DNA from: a virus
Strand: one strand, 5' to 3'
DNA length: 26,771 nt
IMG/VR virus record: IMGVR_UViG_3300048912_000063
Location: 1 to 26,771 of that record
Shown here: positions 12,720 through 20,693 of the stretch, piece by piece
Layout: every line of letters begins with the position of its first letter
Numbering within the stretch: the stretch's first letter is position 1
The notes under the pieces: generated by a model
Told to the model about the DNA's origin: nothing
The model's database searches: none
The model's input: the letters and a program-made list of their open reading frames with translations, nothing else
Program-made: the position numbers and the translations under genes

Positions 12720-14417
12720 CTATACGTTGATGCCGGCGCGCCCGAAGGTCGCGCCGATCGCGAGCAGTTCGACCTGCGGCAGTGATTGTTGCGCGATTGT
12801 TACTTGCGTGACCGGCGCGTGTGCGAAACCGGTCTTGCCGATCGATACCCAGTGCGTGTTGCGTACCGGCGCGCCGAACGGCGTCGGCTGGTCCCAGCGC
12901 CCAGCGTCCCAGAGCGTCTCGTCCCAGACCTCGCGAATACCCGGGTCGGGGCCGGCGGGGGGCGGCGGCGGCACCGTCACGACGTAGTCGATCGCGGCAT
13001 TCAACTGCGGAATGAACGGCTGCATCGCCTGCGCGCTGAAAATCGCGCGGCTTTGATGCCAGACGTTTTGCGCCGATGGCGCCTGGAACGTTTCCCAGCC
13101 GCCGACCAGGGTCGCCACGTATGGCAAACCGTTATCGGTGCCGCCGATCTCGCATTGGATGATGCGCCCGTCCGAGGTGCCGTAGAACAACTGGTCGCGC
13201 ATCTTGACGAAGCAGCGCGCGTCATAACCGACGAAGCGACACCATGCGGCGGTGGCGTTATTCATCACCGCGCAGTAACGATGCCCCTCTAAGCCTCCCG
13301 GCCAAGTAACGAAGATGGCGCCGTAGTCATCCCAGCGTTTCATCGTCCAGGGCAGGTTGGATTTCAGCGCCACTTCCTGCCGCCACATGGATCGTATCGG
13401 GTTGGTGATCAGCGCCAGATCGAGCGTGCCGGCGTCCTTGGTAATCGCCTGACCCAATGGCACGATGCCGTCCACCGTCATGATCAGGATATCGCCGCCG
13501 ATCGGCATATGCGCGTTCATGCCCATCGGCCGGCCGATCGAGTAGACGCCCTGCTGCTGCCAGCCGGTCGGGTCTGCGGGATTGTTACCGCTGAAGATTA
13601 TCAAATCGCCTTCTGTAGTAACAAACACGCACTTGTCGTCGGTGCCCGAGCCGGTGTCGCCGCTCCATGTCGCGCCGAACAGGAGGCTGCCGCCGCGGGG
13701 GGCGCTGCCGCCGAGCGGGATCAGTCCGAGCGCGCCCTGGTACGAGTCAATACCGAGGAAATAGGCATTCATGGTGCCGCCCTCGATGAAGAACAATCGA
13801 TTGCGGTACTTCCAGACGTAGGTGAGGTTGCGACCATGCGCGACGTCGCTGCCGGCGGGGCCGGTAATCTGATCGGCGTCGAACGCAGTCCAGGTTGCGC
13901 CATCGTAATGCAGCGGCGCGTCGCCGGCGTCGTTGACGGCAATGAGATGATTGCCGCTCATGTTTGTTAGTTGCGTCGCCGCGTAGTTGCCGCTGTTCTG
14001 GCCGCTCTTGGCGACGGTCGGCAGTTGCGCCGAGACGTTCCAGAGAATTGCCGGCTGGCCGGCGAACATCTGATGAATGTTATCGCCGGACACGTACTCG
14101 AAGGCCGACACGATTGGATACCGCAGCGGCGACGACATCGGCGGCACGGTGGCGTCCCAGTCGCTGATATCCCACTCGCCCTCGTCCCAGGCGTCGAGGC
14201 CGTGCAGGTCGCACCACACTTTGGTGCCACCGCGAAGTTTTACTCCCCGCAGCGTCGACACCCAGTTGTCCTGCACCAGCGCTCCGCCCGGCGTCATGAA
14301 GGCCTGGTTCTCGTTCTGCACCAGCCCGCGCGTCGGCGCCGGCAACGTCACCGTCTGTAAAACATTAGCGTAGCCCTGCTGGACCGGCTGGCGGCGGAAG
14401 GCGGCATAAGCGGTCAT
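12720..14417 (-). CDS. Tail nozzle / DNA-stabilisation protein (P22 gp10-like)
   Basis: 565 residues, ATG 14417 in an ATGA overlap with the adaptor gene. The N-terminus (LPAPTRGLVQNENQAFMTPG, then GALVQDNWVSTLRGVKLRGG) is the typical opening of podovirus gp10-like proteins, which form the hexameric nozzle under the adaptor. The middle shows propeller-type strand repeats (VFVTTEGDLIIFSGNNPADP, LFYGTSDGRIIQCEIG). Two unusual triple WDxxx motifs occur, at residues 77-88 (WDEGEWDISDWD) and 498-509 (WDETLWDAGRWD), the latter after a Pro-rich linker PPPPPAGPDP. The C-terminal region is beta-rich. The order adaptor then nozzle supports the call. Length is somewhat above P22 gp10, consistent with the extra C-terminal part. 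Confidence 0.75.
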   Translation of the reverse strand: MTAYAAFRRQPVQQGYANVLQTVTLPAPTRGLVQNENQAFMTPGGALVQDNWVSTLRGVKLRGGTKVWCDLHGLDAWDEGEWDISDWDATVPPMSSPLRYPIVSAFEYVSGDNIHQMFAGQPAILWNVSAQLPTVAKSGQNSGNYAATQLTNMSGNHLIAVNDAGDAPLHYDGATWTAFDADQITGPAGSDVAHGRNLTYVWKYRNRLFFIEGGTMNAYFLGIDSYQGALGLIPLGGSAPRGGSLLFGATWSGDTGSGTDDKCVFVTTEGDLIIFSGNNPADPTGWQQQGVYSIGRPMGMNAHMPIGGDILIMTVDGIVPLGQAITKDAGTLDLALITNPIRSMWRQEVALKSNLPWTMKRWDDYGAIFVTWPGGLEGHRYCAVMNNATAAWCRFVGYDARCFVKMRDQLFYGTSDGRIIQCEIGGTDNGLPYVATLVGGWETFQAPSAQNVWHQSRAIFSAQAMQPFIPQLNAAIDYVVTVPPPPPAGPDPGIREVWDETLWDAGRWDQPTPFGAPVRNTHWVSIGKTGFAHAPVTQVTIAQQSLPQVELLAIGATFGRAGINV

Positions 14418-15127
14418 GGCGTTGGCAGCGCCCAGGGATAGGCCGTCACCGGATAGGTGCTCGACGACGTCCGGCCGCCAATCAGGATCGGCGCCGGCTG
14501 GTCGCGGCCGGCGACCGACCAGAGCGCGTCGGAATAGGTCCCCATTGCTTCGGCATAAGGCGACCCTTTGCTCTCCTTCCAGACCCAGATCAGCATCAGC
14601 TTGAGCAGCCGCTCATCGAGCTTGCAGGTGTCGTCGTCGGCAGTGAATTGCGTATCCGTCAGGCCGGTGGCGGCGACGTTGATAATTTGGTTGGACAGGT
14701 ACGCGAACGTCGCGGTGGCGCCCGCCGCCAGGATCGGATTGATGTAGATGCGGCCGCCGATCAGGATGTAGGCGCCGCGGCTGTCCCAGAAGCCGGAGGC
14801 CTTGCGGCGCAGCCATTCATCGTAGCTGTTGATGTACACCAGCGGGATAAAGCTCGAGCGCGAGGTCCACACGTTACTGTCAAGCAGCAGCCGCAGGAAG
14901 TCGCTAGGCAAGGCGAAGCTCTCGGCGACGCCGTCGCCGGTCACAGTCGCGGTCTTGATCAGCGCCGACCAGTCGCGGGTGTCGCGCGCGAGCCGCTGCG
15001 CGCATTCGTTGGCGTGGGTCAGTAGCTCCTGCTGCGTGCGCTGGTTATTGATGTTGCCGAACACGGTGGTCACGCGCTCGACGCCGACCACCTGACAAAC
15101 ATCCTGCACGACGCTGAGGAGCGACAT
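14414..15127 (-). CDS. Head-to-tail adaptor (gp4-like)
   Basis: 237 residues, ATG 15127, three bases after the upstream stop. The pattern is that of podovirus adaptor proteins that bind the portal ring: an N-terminal helical part (LLSVVQDVCQVVGVERVTTV, ELLTHANECAQRLARDTRDW) followed by a beta insertion with SFALPSDFLRLLLDSNVW and GGRIYINPILAAGATATFAY, then LDERLLKLMLIWVWKESKGS and a final helix with YSDALWSVAGRD. I identify it from this layout and from its position between capsid-side genes and the nozzle gene, to which it is coupled by ATGA. No enzymatic motif; P22 gp4 has muramidase activity, but nothing here supports that. Confidence 0.75.
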   Translation of the reverse strand: MSLLSVVQDVCQVVGVERVTTVFGNINNQRTQQELLTHANECAQRLARDTRDWSALIKTATVTGDGVAESFALPSDFLRLLLDSNVWTSRSSFIPLVYINSYDEWLRRKASGFWDSRGAYILIGGRIYINPILAAGATATFAYLSNQIINVAATGLTDTQFTADDDTCKLDERLLKLMLIWVWKESKGSPYAEAMGTYSDALWSVAGRDQPAPILIGGRTSSSTYPVTAYPWALPTP

Positions 15128-15130
15128 TGA

Positions 15131-15859
15131 TCAGGCCGCCTCGGGTTGGTGCGCGGGTATTTCCTTCGCCATGCGCTGCAGTACTTTCAGCGACAGCGAC
15201 CCGTGCGGCGCGTGGCCGGAATGCGTCGTGATGTAATCGCGCAACTGCTCGATGCTCATGCTCTCGAAGTTGCCGTCCTTCGCCTCGGCCTGCGCCTTGC
15301 GCTGGAGCGCGGCGTTGTCCTCCTCGAGCGCCATGTTGCGCGCCCGCAGCGCGTCGAGCTCGGCTTGCGCCTCGATCGCCGGGGCGCCGCGCTTGGCGTT
15401 CTCCATGTATGCTTCGGCTTGGTTCTTGTACTCGCGGCCGTACGGCCCGAGGTTCTTCAGTTCCTGGCCGTCGATGTGCGCGAGCGCCTCGACGGTGTAG
15501 ATGTTAAAGCCGCGAAGCTCGACGCGCTTGGCCTCGGTGAGGAAAGGCACGTAATCCAGCGGCGTGCCGGTGCGGGTCTGGTCGGAGTGCGCCTTGAATT
15601 GCGCATACTGCCGCGAAAACCGCTCGGCGTAGGTGACCGAGCGTTCCTCGCCGGTGTAGGGGTCTCGTATCTTCTCCGTGCAAAGCTCGTGAGCGGGAAC
15701 GATTTTCACATCACGCGAGCCGGGCACGCGGATTTCGCAGATTTCGCGGTCGTCGTGAATTGGCCGGCCGGCCTTGGCGCTCTTGTCCTCATTGATCACC
15801 GTGCCGTTCTTGAACAGCGCGATCAAAACGTCGTCCGGGTTTCTGATTAGCTGCGGCAT
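15131..15859 (-). CDS. Capsid-adjacent phage protein with coiled coil
   Basis: 242 residues, ATG 15859 after GAGGA at 6-base spacing. Residues 1-60 are beta-like (VLIALFKNGTVINEDKSAKA). The middle has YVPFLTEAKRVELRGFNIYT and ALAHIDGQELKNLGPYGREY, which may hold a helix-hairpin-helix-like turn. Residues about 165-195 form a coiled coil (AELDALRARNMALEEDNAAL), and the C-terminus (SMSIEQLRDYITTHSGHAPH) resembles a short SAP/HeH-type helix pair. It is the first gene after the structured gap downstream of the capsid gene, and precedes the adaptor. I do not know its function; a head-completion or decoration role is suggested only by position. Confidence 0.65.
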   Translation of the reverse strand: MPQLIRNPDDVLIALFKNGTVINEDKSAKAGRPIHDDREICEIRVPGSRDVKIVPAHELCTEKIRDPYTGEERSVTYAERFSRQYAQFKAHSDQTRTGTPLDYVPFLTEAKRVELRGFNIYTVEALAHIDGQELKNLGPYGREYKNQAEAYMENAKRGAPAIEAQAELDALRARNMALEEDNAALQRKAQAEAKDGNFESMSIEQLRDYITTHSGHAPHGSLSLKVLQRMAKEIPAHQPEAA

Positions 15860-15887
15860 TATCGTCCTCGTTCTTTCGAGTTATCGA

Positions 15888-15946
15888 CCGGCGCGGTAGC
15901 CTCTCCCCAAGTAAAACAACCGCGCCGGCCGGCCGTGCCCGGCGCG
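15888..15946 (-). terminator. Overlapping alternative hairpins, probable post-capsid terminator
   Basis: On the minus strand, segment C (15939-15946) can pair with B (15921-15928; 8 bp) and is then followed by GTTGTTTTAC, a short U-rich tract, which makes a candidate intrinsic terminator. Segment B, extended to 15919-15928, can instead pair perfectly over 10 bp with A (15888-15897), enclosing 21 bases. The two structures exclude each other. Located between the capsid gene and the next gene, it probably sets how much of the late transcript continues. Confidence 0.5.
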
Positions 15947-15984
15947 TGTCTGGGACGCCAGGGTAGTTTAGTTGTTACTGCTTC

Positions 15985-16026
15985 GAGGTCGTTACCCGAG
16001 GCAGTGCGAAAGCGAGTAACGACCTC
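15985..16026. repeat. 11-bp inverted repeat after the capsid gene
   Basis: GAGGTCGTTAC (15985-15995) and GTAACGACCTC (16016-16026) are exact reverse complements around a 20-base spacer. A second palindrome, CGCGGCCGGCCGCG, lies at 16029-16042, right after the capsid stop. Could stabilise the capsid mRNA 3' end or bind a protein. No gene is seen in 15860-16056. Confidence 0.7.
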
Positions 16027-16056
16027 TCCGCGGCCGGCCGCGTAGGCGAATTGTTA

Positions 16057-17079
16057 TTACGCCGCCGGATTTGAGTCGTACAGGCGCCAGTTATAGAGCG
16101 GGTTGACCATTGTTAGTTCGCCGGCCCACCCTATGAATTGGGCGATCGCGTCTTTATCAATCGGCATCTGGCCGTCACCATCAAACAGTTTGTCGAAGTT
16201 TCTGTTCGGATGATAACGCAGTCGCAGGCTGTCGGTGTTAAGGCCGAACGTTGTGTTTGCAGGACAGTTCGAACCGATACCGCCATCAAGCACAATCTCA
16301 GCACGCTTGCCGCCGCCGATGTATTCCAGCGCCGAGAAGCCGAGCTTGCCCATGCTGGTTTCGTTGGTTTGGCGTTGTATCGCAACAGTCGCGGCGTCAT
16401 ACGCCGCGTAATGCTCCGGCGACATCAGCAACAAGTCAGCATAGTCACGTCCGCGGCTTTGTTTGGTCATGATGGCGTTGAGCAGCGGCCGGATCGTGGT
16501 CGAATTGACCTGCGTGCCGATCGCGGCGTTATAGCTGTTGGCATCGAAGGTCTGCGTTCGCCAGATCGTGGCGGTGGCGCGATCGATGCCGCCGTAGACG
16601 CCAGAGGTGTTGACGATCGGCACCGCGGTCGCCAGTCCAGTGATTTGTTTGCCGCCGTTTGCCGTGCCGTCGGAGTAAATGCCGGCGTCCATCGTATCTT
16701 CGAGGGCTCTCTCAGCGGCGTCGACGTACGCGTCCAGCACATCGATTAGCTGGCCTTCGCCCTGGTTATTCAGGATTTCCTGCATGCTGAGAACGATCGG
16801 CACGACGACGAACTTTGGTGAAAAGAACGCATCATTGAACAAATCGATCGCCGGGTTCAGTAGCTGATCGTATCCAGAATACCACTGTGCGGATTGTTTT
16901 CCTATCTGTAGCGTCTGCCGGATCATCGGCCCGTGATAGGTCTGCCACAGGCCTTTACGCCGTAGCACGGCGAGCAGCGCGTTATTGTTACTAACCAAGT
17001 CCTGATAGTCCTTCGACCGCTCCTCGAGCGTCATCGAGAGTATCTGCTGATAGGCAGCATTCGTAGTGATATTAGGCAT
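16057..17079 (-). CDS. Major capsid protein
   Basis: 340 residues, ATG 17079 with GGAG at 8-base spacing, 15 bases after the scaffold stop. Recognisable capsid features: an N-terminal arm (MPNITTNAAYQQILSMTLEE), AILVLRRKGLW-like segment LLAVLRRKGLWQTYHG, LNPAIDLFNDAFFSPKFVVV, the long helix LIDVLDAYVDAAERALEDTM, the marker motif YSDGTANGGKQITGL, and a C-terminal FIGWAGELTMVNPLYNWRLY. This family of capsid proteins occurs in podoviruses and adopts the HK97 fold; I recall that the Bordetella phage BPP-1 capsid protein has a similar motif style, but cannot test homology here. Base composition is visibly less GC-rich than neighbouring genes, as often seen in highly expressed genes. Stem-loops follow the gene. 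Confidence 0.88.
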   Translation of the reverse strand: MPNITTNAAYQQILSMTLEERSKDYQDLVSNNNALLAVLRRKGLWQTYHGPMIRQTLQIGKQSAQWYSGYDQLLNPAIDLFNDAFFSPKFVVVPIVLSMQEILNNQGEGQLIDVLDAYVDAAERALEDTMDAGIYSDGTANGGKQITGLATAVPIVNTSGVYGGIDRATATIWRTQTFDANSYNAAIGTQVNSTTIRPLLNAIMTKQSRGRDYADLLLMSPEHYAAYDAATVAIQRQTNETSMGKLGFSALEYIGGGKRAEIVLDGGIGSNCPANTTFGLNTDSLRLRYHPNRNFDKLFDGDGQMPIDKDAIAQFIGWAGELTMVNPLYNWRLYDSNPAA

Positions 17080-17094
17080 CGTCTCGCTCCAGAA

Positions 17095-18414
17095 TTACAG
17101 CGACCCGCTCGCCCGCCGTACGGCGTGAGCGATGATGTCGCGGCGTGAGGGTGGCGGCTGCCCGGCGCGGCGCGGCGTGCGGCCATCGAAAGTAGCCGGG
17201 GCGCCGGCTGGCGAACCGGAAATCGATCGGTCGGGGGCGCGGGTCTGAGCCGCTGGAGCGCGGGTCTGAGCCGCTGGATTGGTACGACCGGGAGGGCGCA
17301 GGAGGTTGGCGCGGGCGTAGGCGTGATCGAGTTGATGCCCCGCCTTTAGCTCCTGCACGACGATATCGCCGAACCCAGGCTCGTCTATCCGCGGGTGGGT
17401 GGCGGCGAACCGGTCGACCCCCCTTTTCATCTGACGATACTGGTTGCGATATTGCTGCCGGGCCTGCATGTGCTGCACGACGCCGGCGAGTTGGGATATC
17501 TGCTGCGTTAGCTGATTGATATGAGAGTTATGCGCGCTGGTCAGGTTCTGCGTCTGCATCTGCGCGTGCTGCTCGGGCGTGCGCGAGAGCACATATTGCG
17601 CGATATCAGCCAGCGTTATCTGCTGCCCGTCCGGCGTGCGCAGGTTCATGTTGCGAACGAGCACATCCAGCCCGCCGATCGGGTCGGCGCGCAGCTTGTT
17701 CTCCATGCTGACATAGTTGTTCAGCGCGCGATCGAGCGAGGTACCCTGCGACCGCGCTAGGTCGTAGTACGGCTGCAGCGGCTTGAACGCCTCGTGCAGT
17801 TGGCGCGCCTGCTGATGAAAATTACTAAACTCCCTATGCATGCGATGCACTTCGGCGCGGACATGGGCCGGCGCCGCGTGCCAGTTCGCCTTGGCGGCTT
17901 GGCTCATGCGCGCGAGCGGCTCGCGGTAAGGGTCGCTGGCCGGGAGTTGCTGCCCTTGCGGCGCCTGCTGCGCAGCCGGCTGCTGCGCGCGATCGGCGCG
18001 CGGGGCGAAGTGCCCGTGCTCGCCCCGCGCCGGTGGCAGCGCGGTATTGGCCGATGGCGGCCGGCGCAGGTCGATGCCGCCGGCCGGCGGCGGCGTCTTT
18101 TCTTTAGGTGACGCCGGCGCAGCCGTCGCGGCAAGCGGCTCGGGCGGGCGATTATGGCCGGGCTTGGCCTGCGCCTCGGGGAATGCTTTGCCCTCGCGCG
18201 ACTTGGTGAAGGACTTCTGGATCGCTTCCCGCCGGCTCTCGGCGCGCGCCTGGGGGCTCGGTGGCGCCTGCGAACCCACGGGGGCGGGAGGATTTGCCGG
18301 GTTCTGGTCGATCACCACCTCGTTCGCGATCCGCGGCGGCGGCGCAGGCGTGTGTGGTGCAGGCGCTGGTGGCGCCGAAGGCGCGGGGGCGGGCGCGATA
18401 CCTACGTCGCTCAT
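17095..18414 (-). CDS. Scaffolding protein
   Basis: 439 residues, ATG 18414 in an ATGA overlap with the upstream small gene and preceded by AGAGG. Residues 1-165 are disordered and Pro/Ala-rich (IAPAPAPSAPPAPAPHTPAP). Residues about 165-345 are helical and coiled-coil, rich in Gln, His and Met (MHREFSNFHQQARQLHEAF, LTQQISQLAGVVQHMQARQQ). The C-terminus is basic and includes a duplicated PAAQTRA block, ending RRDIIAHAVRRASGSL. A long, charged, helical protein immediately before the capsid gene is the usual form of a phage scaffold, which guides procapsid assembly and then leaves. The basic C-terminus would suit capsid binding. Function is inferred from position and composition, not from a motif. 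Confidence 0.75.
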   Translation of the reverse strand: MSDVGIAPAPAPSAPPAPAPHTPAPPPRIANEVVIDQNPANPPAPVGSQAPPSPQARAESRREAIQKSFTKSREGKAFPEAQAKPGHNRPPEPLAATAAPASPKEKTPPPAGGIDLRRPPSANTALPPARGEHGHFAPRADRAQQPAAQQAPQGQQLPASDPYREPLARMSQAAKANWHAAPAHVRAEVHRMHREFSNFHQQARQLHEAFKPLQPYYDLARSQGTSLDRALNNYVSMENKLRADPIGGLDVLVRNMNLRTPDGQQITLADIAQYVLSRTPEQHAQMQTQNLTSAHNSHINQLTQQISQLAGVVQHMQARQQYRNQYRQMKRGVDRFAATHPRIDEPGFGDIVVQELKAGHQLDHAYARANLLRPPGRTNPAAQTRAPAAQTRAPDRSISGSPAGAPATFDGRTPRRAGQPPPSRRDIIAHAVRRASGSL

Positions 18415-18749
18415 TGCGGTGCCTCTTGTATGATGGGCCGGCGGCCGGCGCGGTGCTGCGCGACCGCCTTGGCAATGGCGTCACGGCGCGCGCGCCTGAT
18501 CTCAGGCAAGTCCGAGACGTTGCTGGTTCTGGGCCTGGGTTTCTCGGTGCCGACCTCGGTCAATCCGAGGGCGCGGCCGACCGCGCGGAACGCGCTCTTG
18601 CTCTCGTAGAAATGCCCGTCGACCTGCTCGGTCGCCGGCATTGCGTCGGAAATGACATGCGGGCACGGCAGCGCCGAGCGCGCCGGCGGCGTCACACCGT
18701 GTGGTTTCGCCATGCGCCAGCGATTTGGCGCGACTTCCACCAAGCCCAT
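18411..18749 (-). CDS. Small conserved phage protein before scaffold
   Basis: 112 residues, ATG 18749 after AAGGGG. The core HVISDAMPATEQVDGHFYES, then KSAFRAVGRALGLTEVGTE, resembles a group of small phage proteins found just before scaffold or capsid genes, in which a target or tag sequence is followed by a YxSKxxFRxxxxxxGLxEVG pattern. The rest is a basic helix (LPEIRRARRDAIAKAVAQHR). One cysteine (C29), no metal site. The stop overlaps the scaffold start by 4 bases, so expression is coupled. Role unknown. Confidence 0.65.
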   Translation of the reverse strand: MGLVEVAPNRWRMAKPHGVTPPARSALPCPHVISDAMPATEQVDGHFYESKSAFRAVGRALGLTEVGTEKPRPRTSNVSDLPEIRRARRDAIAKAVAQHRAGRRPIIQEAPQ

Positions 18750-18768
18750 GTCGACCCCTTGCCGTCTG

Positions 18769-18801
18769 CCGATCGCCGGACGCTGCCCGCCCGGCGATCG
18801 G
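18769..18801. repeat. 11-bp inverted repeat between late genes
   Basis: CCGATCGCCGG (18769-18779) and CCGGCGATCGG (18791-18801) pair perfectly around an 11-base loop, in the 66-bp gap between two minus-strand genes. There is no U-run on the minus strand; a U-rich stretch (TTAGTGTTTAAT) follows on the plus strand, where no gene ends. May be an RNA-processing site, weak terminator or binding site. Confidence 0.6.
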
Positions 18802-18815
18802 TTAGTGTTTAATCC

Positions 18816-19352
18816 TTACCTTTGCTGCGCATGCGCCTTGTTCCGCTCGCGTGCCTCGTCCGCCACATGCTGATGCTGCCTCTGCGCTTCCGCCTCCGCT
18901 CCGACCGAGCCCCGCGGCTGCGGCTGCTCGACATCCGGCGGCTCGTTGATCGATACGGCGCCGTCGATGCCGACCGCGCGGTTGATCGAAGTAGCCGGCG
19001 CATAGGGCGTCACGCCGCGGTGCCCGGGATTGCCGGTAATATCCTCAAGGTCCAGCGTCGACTTATGTGCGGGGCGCTCGCCGGCCTTCACGTCCAGCAC
19101 GTTGCCCGGCATGTTATGAGGGTCAAGGCCGGGCTGTTCGATATTCTCGTAGCCGGCCCGTACCATAGCATCGATTTCGCCGCGGTCGATCCGGGTATTG
19201 GCGGCGCCCTGCGCCTTTTCGTTACGTTCGCGCTCGGCCTTGTGCTGGGCGTCCTGCTGCTCGTGGAATTTTCGCGCGGCATCGGCGGCAGAAGATGGCT
19301 GCGGCCGGCGCTGCTTATCGTCATGGTCATGCTCGGTGTGCTTGGTCGACAT
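18816..19352 (-). CDS. Hydrophilic charged protein, hypothetical
   Basis: 178 residues. ATG 19352 is chosen because AAAGGAG lies 8 bases upstream; an in-frame extension to 19514 has no such signal. The protein is extremely polar: HTEHDHDDKQRRPQ at the N-terminus, a charged helix (ARKFHEQQDAQHKAERERNE), a middle with MVRAGYENIEQPGLDPHNMP, and a C-terminal helix (EAEAQRQHQHVADEARERNK). It is likely partly disordered. No domain recognised. The preceding 74-bp gap holds only a small inverted repeat (19385-19390/19396-19401). Position close to the scaffold suggests a head-assembly or internal role, unproven. Confidence 0.65.
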   Translation of the reverse strand: MSTKHTEHDHDDKQRRPQPSSAADAARKFHEQQDAQHKAERERNEKAQGAANTRIDRGEIDAMVRAGYENIEQPGLDPHNMPGNVLDVKAGERPAHKSTLDLEDITGNPGHRGVTPYAPATSINRAVGIDGAVSINEPPDVEQPQPRGSVGAEAEAQRQHQHVADEARERNKAHAQQR

Positions 19353-19426
19353 GTCCTCGGCTCCTTTACCTTCGCGCTGCCCACGCGGTAACCAGTACCG
19401 CATTGGCAGTGTTCCACGCACGCGCG

Positions 19427-19801
19427 TTAAGCCGCGAGAAACTCGAACGGCAGCGGTGTCGAGGTCAGCGAGCCGTTGCGCACCTTGACCTCCACTACCA
19501 CCGGCGAAGCCCATAGCGACGGCTTGACGCCGGTCGAGAGCGTACCGTCGACATTGAGCGTAGACGGCTCGTCATGGCCAGCGAAGTGAATGACCGAGCC
19601 GGGGAAGAAGTTTGTGCCGTGAACGAACAGCGTGAAGTCGGCATCGCCGATCATGCAACTGCCCGGCTCCAGAAAATCCAGCATCGGTCGCACGTCGTCG
19701 ACATGCAGCGGCGGCGTCGGCTCGTTGATGGATTCGACATTACGCTGCGGCAGCGAAACATCTTCCGGCTCATTCAGCGACTTGAACGGATTGGTGGGCA
19801 T
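19427..19801 (-). CDS. Ig-like (IPT/TIG-type) small virion protein
   Basis: 124 residues, ATG 19801 after AAGGAG. Residues 1-40 are a polar N-terminal arm (NPFKSLNEPEDVSLPQRNVE). Residues about 45-122 look like one IPT/TIG immunoglobulin-like domain: SCMIGDADFTLFVHGTNFFP (the typical G.nF strand-turn), GSVIHFAGHDEPSTLNVDGT, and VVVEVKVRNGSLTSTPLPFE with the closing F. Such domains on phage particles decorate capsids or tails and can bind surface sugars. It is preceded by a zinc-ribbon gene and a second TIG-like protein. Decoration function is inference. Confidence 0.7.
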   Translation of the reverse strand: MPTNPFKSLNEPEDVSLPQRNVESINEPTPPLHVDDVRPMLDFLEPGSCMIGDADFTLFVHGTNFFPGSVIHFAGHDEPSTLNVDGTLSTGVKPSLWASPVVVEVKVRNGSLTSTPLPFEFLAA

Positions 19802-19814
19802 CGCCCGCGCTCCT

Positions 19815-20060
19815 TCATATCAGTATGCACTCAGTCGCCTCGTCCCAGCCGCAGTAATCACAGCGTTTCGGCGCCACAACGTCTGCGTCGGTATGCTCGT
19901 AAAAGAACGTCGGCATCCGGCACAACAGGCAATGCCAGATCACGAACGGGCTATAGCCGCGCACGTGATCCCAGCAGTCGTCGCACCAGCGCAGCGACCC
20001 GCAAGTCTTGCAGGACGTTTCGCGCTGCCGACCCGGCTCGCCGGTAAGCTCGAACCGCAT
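19815..20060 (-). CDS. Small zinc-ribbon protein with four CxxC pairs
   Basis: 81 residues, ATG 20060 three bases after the upstream stop. Four CxxC knuckles are visible: C17/C20 (SCKTCG), C26/C29 (CDDCWDH), C44/C47 (HCLLCRMP) and C67/C70 (RCDYCGWD), plus C78. Eight knuckle cysteines would bind two zinc ions in treble-clef or ribbon fashion. The protein may bind nucleic acid or protein. No family name recognised. It is unusual to find such a protein between two Ig-like virion proteins in a late operon; the spacing supports co-expression. Confidence 0.7.
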   Translation of the reverse strand: MRFELTGEPGRQRETSCKTCGSLRWCDDCWDHVRGYSPFVIWHCLLCRMPTFFYEHTDADVVAPKRCDYCGWDEATECILI

Positions 20061-20063
20061 CGC

Positions 20064-20675
20064 TCATGTCCACGTAAAGACCTGCGGCGCAGTCGTGACT
20101 ACACCGCCAGTGACGACCGTGACATTCCACGGCCCCGCCGAGGTCTTTTTCGGAATGGTTGCAGTGAGCGTTGTTGAGTTAACAAACACGGTCGGCGCCG
20201 CCACGCCGTTGGCGTAGACCACGCTTTGCTTGGTGAAGCCGGTTCCGGTCACCGCCGTGAGCGCGACGGTGCCGCTGGCGCCCGAGGCCGCCGTCGTCGG
20301 CGTGATCGATGTCAGCGTCGGATTGGTTGCCGGCGACAGGCTCGAGGCATGCGAGGCGTTCGGGCCGGCGGCGATCGTCGCCGCGGTCTGGACCGGGCCG
20401 GTGCTGACCGTGACCAGCGGCCCCGCCGGATTGTAGACGCTGGCGCTGTAGGTTTGCGTCACAGCAACCTCGGTGCCCTTGCCCTCGGCGTCGAGGCTCG
20501 GGAAGTTGGCGTTGTCGGCCGAGGCGAGCTTGGCGGCAAAAACAAGGCCGGAGGCCGCCGCGCCGTCGTCGACCGCGGCCTGCGAGGGCGAGGTCGGCGG
20601 CGTCGTGCCGAGGAAACTGAAATTTGTGGGAGGCGTCGGATTGGTCGGCGTAACCGTCAGCGGATTTTGCGCCAT
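20064..20675 (-). CDS. Virion protein with C-terminal IPT/TIG Ig-like domain
   Basis: 203 residues, ATG 20675 after AAGGGG. The N-terminus is Thr/Pro-rich (MAQNPLTVTPTNPTPPTNF). Residues about 45-95 look like a small beta domain (ASGLVFAAKLASADNANFPS). Residues 118-203 form a TIG domain: PTLTSITPTTAASGASGTVA, GTGFTKQSVVYANGVAAPTV, STTLTATIPKKTSAGPWNVT, ending FTWT. Thr and Ser are abundant, as in decoration proteins. It follows a large probable injected protein and precedes the zinc-ribbon gene. Surface decoration is inference. Confidence 0.75.
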   Translation of the reverse strand: MAQNPLTVTPTNPTPPTNFSFLGTTPPTSPSQAAVDDGAAASGLVFAAKLASADNANFPSLDAEGKGTEVAVTQTYSASVYNPAGPLVTVSTGPVQTAATIAAGPNASHASSLSPATNPTLTSITPTTAASGASGTVALTAVTGTGFTKQSVVYANGVAAPTVFVNSTTLTATIPKKTSAGPWNVTVVTGGVVTTAPQVFTWT

Positions 20676-20693
20676 GGTGTCGTTCCCCTTGCC

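Noticed and set aside
19385-19401. Small inverted repeat GCGGTA/TACCGC
   Set aside because: Only 6 bp stem with no U-run; too weak to call a terminator or operator.
19353-19514. Upstream extension of the hydrophilic protein
   Set aside because: ATG 19352 has AAAGGAG 8 bases upstream; the extension overlaps the Ig-like gene and has no such signal.
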